Part shown: positions 35,826 through 42,951 of the stretch, piece after piece
Numbering within the stretch: the first letter of the stretch is position 1
Layout of the letters: each line of letters begins with the position of its first letter
Assembly (NCBI GenBank): GCA_016234655.1
Contig: JACRAU010000011.1
Span: 62,001 to 126,000 of the forward strand
Source: Betaproteobacteria bacterium
GTDB lineage: Bacteria > Pseudomonadota > Gammaproteobacteria > Burkholderiales > Thiobacillaceae
Length of the DNA: 64,000 bases
Direction: 5' to 3'
Program-made: the position numbers and the translations under genes
Notes under the pieces: model-generated
Databases searched by the model: none
Seen by the model: the letters and a program-made list of their open reading frames with translations, nothing else
What the model was told of the DNA's origin: nothing

Positions 35826-36011
35826 ATGACTACAAAAACAAAGGGCCGGAACGGTGGCGACCGTCCGACCCCAAAGACTTCCAATAGCCGTAATCCTACC
35901 CCGATTCATTCCGGTATCAAAGCCGCGATTGTCCGTCTTGCCATATTGGGCTTGATCCCTCCGACCTTCGCAACGTGGCTGATTCAACGCGGAGGGCTGA
36001 CAGATGCATAG
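35826..36011 (+). CDS. Small hypothetical protein preceding the primase gene
   Basis: A 61-residue protein with a basic, Thr/Pro-rich N-terminal half and a C-terminal helix pattern (IKAAIVRLAILGLIPPTFATWLIQRGGL). Short ORFs of this shape are common just before PriCT-type primases in P4-like islands. The stop overlaps the primase start by 8 bases, so it is likely translated and coupled. Function unknown. Confidence 0.6.
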   Translation: MTTKTKGRNGGDRPTPKTSNSRNPTPIHSGIKAAIVRLAILGLIPPTFATWLIQRGGLTDA

Positions 36012-38259
36012 CGACATTGAGCGCATCCGCGAAGCCTTGCACTTCACCCCGGCAAGTGATCGAGAGCATTGGGTGCGCATGGCCATGGCTATCAAGTCGG
36101 AGCTTGGCGACAATGGCTTTGACGTATGGGAAGGGTGGAGTCAGCAAGATGATTCCTTCGACACCAAAGCGGCGCAGGACGTATGGAAGAGCATCCGGGC
36201 CGGCGGCAAGGTGACAATCGGGACGCTGTTTCACGAAGCCAAAGCGAACGGCTGGCGCGATGATGGAATGCACCAGAAGCCGACACCCGAAGTGCTTGCC
36301 GAGCAGCGGCGCATTGCGGAGGAACGGGCCGCGAAAGAGGAAGCCGAGATAGCCCGCGAACGTGCCGACACGGCGAAGAAAGCGGCGGCGATCCTGAAAG
36401 CGGCAACCGAAGCGAAAGCCGATCATCCCTACCTTTCCCGCAAGCGGGTTTCCCCGGTGGCAACCCTGCGAGAGATTGACGCGGGCAAGGCGGCGGCAAT
36501 CTTGGGCTATCCCCCAAAGTCGGGCGGCGATCTGCTGACCGGGCGCTTGCTGGTAGTTCCCGTCAAGCAAGGGGACGGCCTATCAACGCTGGAACTGATT
36601 GACGGCGACAAGCGCAAAGCGGCACTGGCCGGACGCGGTAGCAAGGTGGGTGGGTATTGGGCAACCGAACGCCTGCCAGATGGCGACGGCGCGGGCCTTA
36701 CCCTGCTGATAGGTGAAGGCGTGGCGACCGTGCTAACCGGCAAGGAAGCCAGCGGACATACGGCAATTGCGGCGCTATCGGCGGGCAACCTGCCAGCGGT
36801 GGCGAAGGTGATGCGCGAACGCTACCCGGCGGCGGCGCTGGTGATTCTGGCTGATCTGGTGAAGGCGACCGGCGAGCCTGATCCCCATGCAATCGAGGCC
36901 GCAAAAGTCGGCGCTGGCAGGGCGGCAATCCCCGACTTCGGAACCGACCGCGATCCCGACATGACGGACATGAATGACCTGTTCATTCTTGACGGCGCGG
37001 AAGCCGTAGAGCGGGTCATAGCGAACGCAATGGCACCGGCAAGGGGTGAGCATCAACCCGGGCGGGAAAACGCAACAGCGGCGATTCTGAAGGGGCAAGA
37101 AAACCCGCCAGCGGGCGAATATGCGCGGGACGTGAATCTGATCCGGGCCAGCGACGTAATCCCCGAGCCGATAACCTGGCTGTGGAATGGCTGGCTGGCG
37201 GCGGGCAAGATGCACGTCTTTGGGGGCGCACCAGGCACCGGCAAGACGACGATTAGCATGGGCCTGGCGGCGACCGTGACAACCGGCGGACGCTGGCCGG
37301 ATGGCACTCGATCCATTGCCGGGAACGTGGTGATCTGGAGTGGCGAGGATGACCCTGCCGACACCCTGATTCCACGGCTAGACTTGTCGGGCGCTGATCT
37401 GTCCCGCGTCTATTTCATTTCCGACATTCGGGAGGGCAACGAGCGGCGATCTTTCGATCCTGCCCGCGACATGGAACCGCTACGGCGCAAGCTGGCCGAA
37501 ATCGGCGGTGTGCGGCTGCTGATCGTTGACCCCGTGGTTTCTGCGATTGCGGGGGATAGCCACAAGAATGCAGAGGTGCGGCGCGGGCTGCAACCATTGG
37601 TTGATCTGGCTGGCGCGATGCGCTGCGCCCTGTTGGGTATCACGCACTTTTCCAAGGGAACCGGCGGACGCGATCCGGTAGAGCGATTGACCGGAAGCCT
37701 GGCCTTCGGCGCACTTGCCCGCGTGGTATTGGTGGCGGCAAAGCACCAGGAGGAAGGCGAAGACGGGCGCACCGTGCGGCTTTTCTGCCGGGCTAAATCC
37801 AACATCGGGCCGGATGGCGGCGGCTTTGAATACGATCTGCACCAGGCCGAACTGAAAACGCATCCCGGCATCTTCGCATCGTCTGTGCTGTGGGGCGAGG
37901 CGGTGGAGGGCGGGGCGCGAGAACTGCTGGCGACGGCGGACGCTACCGGCGACGATGGTGAAGGCGGCACCCTGGCTGATTCCAAGCGATTCCTTGCCGA
38001 CCTGTTGTCGGATGGGCCGATGCGGGCCGGGGATGTTTTCAAGGATGCCGACCAGGCCGGATATTCCAAGCGCAGCATTCAGCGGGCCGCGAACGCGATC
38101 AAGGTTGAGCGGCACAAGGACGGGATGAAGGGCGGATGGACGTGGCGACTTCTGCCGAAGATGCCAAACACTCCCGAAGGTGCCGAAGGTGCCCGAACAA
38201 ATTACTTGGCACCTACGGCACCTTCGGCGGTATCTTCACCAGTTGAGGTGGAAATATGA
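36004..38259 (+). CDS. Replication protein: PriCT-2 / Toprim / RepA-like helicase fusion
   Basis: The 751-residue protein joins three modules. Residues about 1-80 are a PriCT-2 domain (IREALHFTPASDREHWVRMAMAI). Residues about 90-340 are a CHC2/Toprim-type primase core (LLIGEGVATVLTGKEASGHTAIA, with DRDPDMTDMNDL acidic residues). Residues about 380-640 are a RecA-like AAA helicase of the RepA family with Walker A FGGAPGTGKTTISMG and Walker B RLLIVDPVVSAIAGD. Such fusions drive origin-specific replication of excised islands, as alpha protein does in P4. The final 100 residues may bind DNA. Confidence 0.9.
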   Translation: MHSDIERIREALHFTPASDREHWVRMAMAIKSELGDNGFDVWEGWSQQDDSFDTKAAQDVWKSIRAGGKVTIGTLFHEAKANGWRDDGMHQKPTPEVLAEQRRIAEERAAKEEAEIARERADTAKKAAAILKAATEAKADHPYLSRKRVSPVATLREIDAGKAAAILGYPPKSGGDLLTGRLLVVPVKQGDGLSTLELIDGDKRKAALAGRGSKVGGYWATERLPDGDGAGLTLLIGEGVATVLTGKEASGHTAIAALSAGNLPAVAKVMRERYPAAALVILADLVKATGEPDPHAIEAAKVGAGRAAIPDFGTDRDPDMTDMNDLFILDGAEAVERVIANAMAPARGEHQPGRENATAAILKGQENPPAGEYARDVNLIRASDVIPEPITWLWNGWLAAGKMHVFGGAPGTGKTTISMGLAATVTTGGRWPDGTRSIAGNVVIWSGEDDPADTLIPRLDLSGADLSRVYFISDIREGNERRSFDPARDMEPLRRKLAEIGGVRLLIVDPVVSAIAGDSHKNAEVRRGLQPLVDLAGAMRCALLGITHFSKGTGGRDPVERLTGSLAFGALARVVLVAAKHQEEGEDGRTVRLFCRAKSNIGPDGGGFEYDLHQAELKTHPGIFASSVLWGEAVEGGARELLATADATGDDGEGGTLADSKRFLADLLSDGPMRAGDVFKDADQAGYSKRSIQRAANAIKVERHKDGMKGGWTWRLLPKMPNTPEGAEGARTNYLAPTAPSAVSSPVEVEI

Positions 38260-38783
38260 GCCCGGCGGCAATCATCCAAGAGGCGCGAGCGGACGGCGTG
38301 ATGCTTTCCCTGTCCTCCGCCGGCACCATCAAGGCGACCGGCGACGGCGCGGCGGTGAATCGTTGGCTGGCCGTGATCCGCGAACACAAGGCGGAAATCA
38401 TTGACGTGCTGAAACTCGGCGCTGGTGATACGGCGACCGCTTCCCGCTGGTGGCTGATTCACCACCCCGACCGCGATCCGGTGGAAGTGGCCTGCTACCC
38501 GGACGCGACCCATGCCGAGATTCTGGAACGGCACCCGGACGCGGTAGCGGCGGAACCCTTTACCCCGACCATCCGGCAACCATCGGCACCCCTGACCGCC
38601 GAAGAGAAAGAGGCAATCCGGGCATGGCTGGCACTAATCGAGGAAACCGACCCGGCGACGATTACCGAAGTGATCGAGCGATGCCAGCGGGATGCGGATG
38701 TGCGGGACTACTTCACCATGCTGGCGAGAGAAGACGCGCGACCTGACTTTGAGTCTGAGTCATTAAACCAGTGGGGGCAATGA
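38256..38783 (+). CDS. Element protein with an N-terminal TubC-like docking domain
   Basis: A 175-residue protein whose first ~50 residues (AIIQEARADGVMLSLSSAGTIKATGDG, then WLAVIREHKAEIIDVLK) match the pattern of the TubC N-terminal docking fold, otherwise known from peptide-synthetase assembly lines but frequent in mobile-element proteins. The rest contains RDPVEVACYPDATHAEILERHPDAVAAEP and a helical acidic tail. The role is unknown; a replication-associated adaptor is one possibility. The start overlaps the primase stop by 4 bases. Confidence 0.6.
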   Translation: MSPAAIIQEARADGVMLSLSSAGTIKATGDGAAVNRWLAVIREHKAEIIDVLKLGAGDTATASRWWLIHHPDRDPVEVACYPDATHAEILERHPDAVAAEPFTPTIRQPSAPLTAEEKEAIRAWLALIEETDPATITEVIERCQRDADVRDYFTMLAREDARPDFESESLNQWGQ

Positions 38784-39004
38784 AGATGAATCAAGCCATC
38801 GTTTCCGGCAACGGTAGCAAGTCCACCTCCCGTTCCCGTCGCCATCGGGACTTGATGAAGCGCGAAGGCTGCTCACGAATCGAAGTCACCATCGGTACGG
38901 ATGTCGCCGAGAAGCTGAGGGCGGTAGCCTGCAAGCGGGGTATCCCCGTATGGCAGGCGGCAGAGGAAGCCTTTGAAGCCCTGGCGGCCAGGTATGGGGT
39001 GTAG
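38780..39004 (+). CDS. Small probable DNA-binding protein of the element
   Basis: A 74-residue basic protein: a Ser/Arg-rich N-terminus (KSTSRSRRHRDLMKREG), then a strand-helix-helix arrangement (RIEVTIGTDVAEKLRAVACKRGIPVWQAAEEAFEAL) reminiscent of ribbon-helix-helix repressors. The ATG overlaps the preceding stop. A GGGGGCAA box lies just before the start (38773-38780), which could be a regulatory or integrase-type site. Confidence 0.6.
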   Translation: MKMNQAIVSGNGSKSTSRSRRHRDLMKREGCSRIEVTIGTDVAEKLRAVACKRGIPVWQAAEEAFEALAARYGV

Positions 39005-39319
39005 GTGGCGATGAGAAAGACGTTGCGACCTATTCCTTACCCGGCTGGCAGCGAGGCCCGCAGGCGCCATATCGACTGGCTAGTGCGCTACCTCGGACGA
39101 GACTACCAGACAGCCGTGCATGAGGTCGCGGCGGCAAATCGCGCAGCCCGGAATCGACCGCTTCGCGGCGAGAAGTGCGGAGCAAAGACACGGAAGGGAA
39201 CGCCCTGTCAGTGCAAGGCGCTGACGAATGGCCGCTGCAAGTTTCACGGCGGGTTATCGACCGGCCCAAGGACACCAGAAGGGAGGAAACGCGCAGCGGC
39301 GAACCTGCGGCGATGTTGA
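39005..39319 (+). CDS. HGGxSTGP-motif small protein
   Basis: A 104-residue basic protein with the conserved tail CGAKTRKGTPCQCKAL, NGRCKFHGG and LSTGPRTPEGR. The Cys/His arrangement suggests a small zinc-binding fold. Proteins with this HGGxSTGP tail are common in phages and islands and remain uncharacterised. It starts at GTG one base after the previous stop, or at an ATG 6 bases later. Confidence 0.72.
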   Translation: MAMRKTLRPIPYPAGSEARRRHIDWLVRYLGRDYQTAVHEVAAANRAARNRPLRGEKCGAKTRKGTPCQCKALTNGRCKFHGGLSTGPRTPEGRKRAAANLRRC

Positions 39320-39450
39320 TAGATGCTGTCATTTCGCACCGTTCCGCGTGCGCACGTCATGGGCTTTGAGGCATGTATTGCGCGGGCGCGTCATGGAGTC
39401 TGAATCGCAACTGCCGACATGACGGCATGAGGAGAGGAGTTACCGGGGAG

Positions 39451-39666
39451 ATGGATAGCAGGAAAGTGAACAGCAAGATTACGGCAAGGTTACGGGTAGC
39501 CCGCTATCGTACCAAGCATCGGCGCATAGACTACGCGCCGTCTGCCGATGCGCTGGAGATGATAGAAAGGCATTTGGCGGCAGGGCTGGACAATTGCATC
39601 GCGGGCGTAATCGACCGGCTGATAGCGGCAGGGGACGAAGCCATTACCGGAAACGGGCAGGGGTGA
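39451..39666 (+). CDS. Small hypothetical protein of the element
   Basis: A 71-residue protein: MDSRKVNSKITARLRVARYRTKHRRIDY at the basic N-terminus and ALEMIERHLAAGLDNCIAGVIDRLIAAGDEA in a helical C-terminus. GAGGAG about ten bases upstream supports this ATG. It may be a ribbon-helix-helix or similar DNA-binding protein; no family is recognised. Confidence 0.5.
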   Translation: MDSRKVNSKITARLRVARYRTKHRRIDYAPSADALEMIERHLAAGLDNCIAGVIDRLIAAGDEAITGNGQG

Positions 39667-39733
39667 GGTTACGGTAAGGTTGCCCCAAGGATGACCGATC
39701 TGTCGGCCCGGTACGCGCGAGCGCGTGCATACG

Positions 39734-40039
39734 TCATGGGGTTTGGCAGCGCCTGGCGTAGTCTGGTATCAGCGAGAAAACAGACAATCGCATGGGGTTC
39801 CACTGTCTCCGGCAACCGAAGGCCGACACCGGCACGGTATGAGTGTGGCTGGGCTGGGCGTCGCCGCTGATGGCGATGAACTGGACGTTGTGCTGGCAGG
39901 CCGCTTCGATACGGTGGCTGGAGATCAGCCCCCGGCGCCATGCGCATCGCTCCAGGCTATTTGGGCAATGGCTTGTTGGAGGCGGTGATGGCGATTTCGT
40001 TCCGGTGATTCGGGGTTTTTGTACAGCCTCAACATTCAA
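39734..40039 (-). pseudogene. Open frame resembling a transposase remnant
   Basis: Within the ~450-bp stretch 39667-40119, which lacks a clear gene, this minus-strand frame encodes WRRGLISSHRIEAACQHNVQ followed by FIAISGDAQPSHTH. This resembles the SSRxIExAC...V.F.ALSGD.QPH segment of IS1182/IS1380-type transposases, but it has no proper start and is fused to unrelated-looking sequence. Frames on the other strand are also open across parts of this stretch. It could instead be a conserved non-coding region of P4-like islands (ash/Icd-type region), so the call is tentative. Confidence 0.25.
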
Positions 40040-40119
40040 TGTGAGGGGATGGCCGGAAGCGGGCGAAGCACGCTGTAGGCCAGTCCCTCACGACCGCAGG
40101 GTTGGGCGGCATCTCTACC

Positions 40120-40422
40120 TCAGCGAGGCCTTACCCTGTAAGTATTTCCATCTTGATCGCGGAGCCTGCCATACCCGTCATTATCAATGGTTCCACGGAG
40201 TCTATCGCCGTCCATGTTCCTCATCCGCACCGAGCCGTCGCTATCAATCTCTCCTCGGTATTTATTTGACGGATCATAGTCGTACTTCTTGCGCATTTCG
40301 ATTTCGGTGCCCCCGCCTATGGAACTGCCGTATGGGTCGGTTTTGATTTCATAGCGGTTGTCCCAAGCGAAAGCAGACGAGGCCAAAGCAGAAAAAGCCA
40401 AACCAAGAATGAATCGTTTCAT
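40120..40422 (-). CDS. Small exported protein
   Basis: A 100-residue protein with a signal peptide (MKRFILGLAFSALASSAFA). The mature region is highly charged and contains repeating GEIDSDGSVRMRNMDGDRL and GTIDNDGYGRLRDQDGNTY units, probably a small beta-sheet. An AAGGAGG ribosome-binding site lies 5 bases before the ATG. The same start context (AAGGAGGTTCAA) precedes the exported protein gene at 41384. Function unknown. Confidence 0.75.
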   Translation of the reverse strand: MKRFILGLAFSALASSAFAWDNRYEIKTDPYGSSIGGGTEIEMRKKYDYDPSNKYRGEIDSDGSVRMRNMDGDRLRGTIDNDGYGRLRDQDGNTYRVRPR

Positions 40423-40472
40423 TTGAACCTCCTTCATAGAACGCTGCGGATCAAGGCAATTGATGGTTGGGT

Positions 40473-40655
40473 TCAAGGCATCACCACCTTGTTGAAAAAG
40501 CTCTCCGCCCTTGCAGGGTCGAGGGCCTTGAGTCTCTTATGGACTTCAAGAACCTTGCCACGCTGACCTGAGAGGGCGTAGACGACGCCGAGGTTGTTCC
40601 ACGCACTGGCCCGGCGGGTTGCGCCTTCGTCCAATTCACACCAACTTAACGGACG
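40473..40655 (-). pseudogene. C-terminal remnant of a TPR-repeat protein
   Basis: The minus-strand frame reads ELDEGATRRASAWNNLGVVY and then ALSGQRGKVLEVHKRLKALD before a stop. The pattern AWNNLGVVYALSG plus a second helix is a tetratricopeptide repeat. No start codon exists upstream: the frame is closed by the stop shared with the end of the neighbouring gene, so only the last ~55 codons survive. It is a truncated gene captured in the element's cargo. Confidence 0.6.
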
Positions 40656-41384
40656 CTACCAGTTTGGCGGCGAGAATACTGTTTTTTTAATTATGTTATA
40701 GGTGTCGCCTGGCTTTACCGTGCAGACGTACCCTGTCCATGGGGTGCAACTGTCCACTCTTATTGTTGCTGTGTTCGAGCTGGATGCGGTAAGCGTCATT
40801 TTCAGGCTAGTCATGGGGTAAAGGTTTATTCCTTTAGGCCCGCTCAGGCTGACCGTCGATCCAGACAATGCGCCATTCCAGTAGGTGTCAAGGCCGGTTA
40901 TTGTCGGCATATAGCCATACGCAAGCACAACACCGCCAGATTTTGAATGATTGATGGAAACAGTAACCCATGATGCGTCGCTCGAAGTCCAGTAGCCGTT
41001 AAGGTCCAGAGTGACGGGCTGGAAGTAGCGTTTAGCTTCCGCCAGAAAACCCGCTGTTTGTCCTATGTATGTTCCGCTCGACCATTCTGAGATCGGCGTC
41101 CAAGTGAAGAAGCCAGACGGTGCGTAATAGGTGTTTTGGCCTGTGATTCTTATGAGCGCACCATTGGAATAGACGCGGTAGAGATGGTTAGATTCTGCAC
41201 ATCGTGTGACCGGATCGCCAGGGAACAGGTGTGGCGCTACTTTCTGCGCCCACGAAAAAATCGTATCGGCATCAGAGCCTGTCTGCGTATAGAACAGATC
41301 GGAGCATCTGGCCTGAGAATTCGTACTGAACACCATAGAGAGCATTGCCAGCGCGGTTATGGCTATGGATTTTATGGTGTTCAC
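40656..41384 (-). CDS. Exported protein of unknown function
   Basis: A 242-residue protein with a signal peptide (SIAITALAMLSMVFSTNSQA). The N-terminal half (FSWAQKVAPHLFPGDPVTRC, then NHLYRVYSNGALIRITGQNTYY) resembles a module seen in many secreted betaproteobacterial proteins, in which LFP...YRYY...V patterns recur. The C-terminal half is a beta-rich, Ser/Thr-rich domain with four Cys in the whole mature protein. It starts at GTG with a good AAGGAGG. Base composition is lower in GC than host genes. Confidence 0.72.
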   Translation of the reverse strand: MNTIKSIAITALAMLSMVFSTNSQARCSDLFYTQTGSDADTIFSWAQKVAPHLFPGDPVTRCAESNHLYRVYSNGALIRITGQNTYYAPSGFFTWTPISEWSSGTYIGQTAGFLAEAKRYFQPVTLDLNGYWTSSDASWVTVSINHSKSGGVVLAYGYMPTITGLDTYWNGALSGSTVSLSGPKGINLYPMTSLKMTLTASSSNTATIRVDSCTPWTGYVCTVKPGDTYNIIKKTVFSPPNW

Positions 41385-41474
41385 TTGAACCTCCTTGTCA
41401 TTAACTGAATGACTATCCTAAGATCACCACAACACAGCGGAAAAATGATGTCAGTCGACACGGCAAGAATATAC

Positions 41475-42554
41475 TTACCAACAATTGATTAGATTGCCGC
41501 TGACTGTGCATACAGTCCCATCGAATCCCCGGATTGTATTGTTTTCGATTTTATAAGTTTGTCCTGTGCTGCTGAAAATGGTATTCCCCGTAATTCGATA
41601 GCGGCTACCATCAGTGCCGGTGATCTTGTTCCCATCGATTTTCCAGCTTTTCCCAAGCGTTGGACTTGAGATGTGATTTCCATTGACATGAACCATATCT
41701 CCTTCACTGGTGATGTAATTTTTATGTGAATTGGTGTGCCTATATTGCTGTGAATTTGTAATAACAGGCTCATTCGGAAAAAATAAAGGTTGCGTTGGGA
41801 CGTGCGAATAAACCTGCGAATAGCCGATAGAGAATGCAGCCAGGCTAATTAAGAATAGGCTGGCCAGACCTACAATGAAGTTACCTACTGTATTTTCTGA
41901 CGCAGCCGACTGTGCCTGTAGTGGTATTGCCTTTTGCGCTGCCTGGCGTCGTTCCGCTTCAAGGCGCTGTGCCAATATATCCTTCGCCTGTTTGGCTTTC
42001 TTCTGTTCTTCTAGGTAAGCTAATAAGTGTTCCTTGGTAGATAGATTCCTAGGGTCGTACCTGGCTAATTTGTAATTGCTTAGTTCAGCTTCAGCCTCGG
42101 CTGCCGGTACTAGGTCATATATCTTAAAAAAATCTAATCCAGCATAATTTAAATAGTAAGTTTTTCCTTTCTCAAAGACGAATTTGTCAGATCGATCTCC
42201 AACTCTAGGCTGCCATGAATTGACGGTATCTCTGAAATAGATAGTTCCGATGGCGTATTCGCCAGGATCAAGCACTAGCTTGAGATATGTTTCCATTGCC
42301 AGATTGCCAATCACCTTATCGTTTACAACTGGTGCAGCCATCATTAAATGCCCACCCGTTCTTAGTGGCCTGTATATGTACACCACGGCTTGATCCGGAT
42401 AAGCAACAGGTTTCTTCGCTGCGGTATCTTCGGCGGCAGAACTTAATGTGGTTTTTGGGGTATTTGCGCGGAGATGACTGTCAGAGCATCCAACTAGAAC
42501 TGACATAGAAATGAGGCAACATAATCCTGAAATAGTCGGTAAGCGCACTCCCAT
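41475..42554 (-). CDS. DUF2846-like lipoprotein with C-terminal beta repeats
   Basis: The 359-residue protein has a lipoprotein signal (CCLISMSVLVGC). A DUF2846-type domain follows (AVVYIYRPLRTGG, VIGNLAMETYLKLVLDPGEYAIG), then a coiled region (EEQKKAKQAKDILAQRLEAE) and a membrane-spanning or hydrophobic segment near residues 225-245. The C-terminus consists of short repeats such as VNGNHISSPTLGKSWKIDG, IDGNKITGTDG and ITGNTIFSSTG, likely a small beta-solenoid. The start was chosen for its AGGAAG and because the lipobox then sits 20-25 residues in. Envelope location is inferred; its task is unknown. Confidence 0.75.
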   Translation of the reverse strand: MGVRLPTISGLCCLISMSVLVGCSDSHLRANTPKTTLSSAAEDTAAKKPVAYPDQAVVYIYRPLRTGGHLMMAAPVVNDKVIGNLAMETYLKLVLDPGEYAIGTIYFRDTVNSWQPRVGDRSDKFVFEKGKTYYLNYAGLDFFKIYDLVPAAEAEAELSNYKLARYDPRNLSTKEHLLAYLEEQKKAKQAKDILAQRLEAERRQAAQKAIPLQAQSAASENTVGNFIVGLASLFLISLAAFSIGYSQVYSHVPTQPLFFPNEPVITNSQQYRHTNSHKNYITSEGDMVHVNGNHISSPTLGKSWKIDGNKITGTDGSRYRITGNTIFSSTGQTYKIENNTIRGFDGTVCTVSGNLINCW

Positions 42555-42710
42555 GTTTCTCTTCCTATCCTTCCTCATTCCACCTGGCATATACGATTTT
42601 GAATGTATAAAAACGAGCAGATCATGCTCGCACATCGGATGCTGCTATCTACATACCGAAATACTTTAATCTCATCCTACACAAAGACAAGCGGAGCTGC
42701 CGCATAGCGA

Positions 42711-42732
42711 TGGGGGCAACTATGGGGGCAAC
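42711..42732 (+). repeat. Paired GGGGGCAA boxes at the right end of the element
   Basis: Two direct copies of TGGGGGCAAC spaced 12 bp apart, the same unit and spacing as 33584-33605 near the left end. They lie about 65 bp inside the right attachment site. Together they look like integrase arm-type sites flanking both ends of the element. Confidence 0.6.
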
Positions 42733-42813
42733 TCAACTTCCACGAGATGGCCTGATTCAGCAATAGCAAGGTACAGCGTGTTCTATTAGATAGACGCCGC
42801 CCCACCAAACAAA

Positions 42814-42844
42814 AATGCCACCCACGCGGGTGGCATTTTTTTTT
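42814..42844 (+). terminator. Rho-independent terminator just outside the right attachment site
   Basis: A perfect 10-bp stem (AATGCCACCC / GGGTGGCATT) with a 4-base loop and a long T-run. It begins 5 bp after the right att repeat, where the original ssrA terminator should lie before the element inserted. It is therefore best read as the displaced chromosomal terminator of tmRNA. Confidence 0.85.
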
Positions 42845-42951
42845 GGTGTTGGTGGTGTAGGAGCGGAGCATTCCGACGCTTCGAGCGCGACAAGGCTTTG
42901 TAGTTTAGGCGCTGCCTAGTAAGCTGCCATCACTCTCCACCTGTACCAGCC

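Larger units (their letters stand above)
33457..42809 (+). mobile_element. Integrative element inserted at the 3' end of ssrA
   Basis: The element occupies about 9.35 kb. The left boundary is the 3' end of tmRNA (CGCCGCCTCCACCAAA at 33457-33472). The right boundary is the near-copy CGCCGCCCCACCAAA at 42795-42809, which lacks one T. A tyrosine integrase gene lies next to the left end, reading inward. Inside are an AlpA-like regulator, a PriCT/Toprim/RepA-type replication protein and small proteins typical of P4-like islands. A cargo block of exported proteins lies on the opposite strand at the right. No conjugation or capsid genes are seen, so it would depend on a helper for transfer. The short, imperfect att repeat may mean the right end has decayed or that the core is only about 7-8 bp. 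Confidence 0.85.

Noticed and set aside
39005..39332. Minus-strand frame over the HGGxSTGP gene
   Set aside because: Antisense to a protein with a conserved Cys/His tail; no start context.
42846..42951. Possible gene or RNA between the right att site and the radical SAM gene
   Set aside because: Only about 100 bp, no open frame with a start and no clear RNA fold beyond the terminator.
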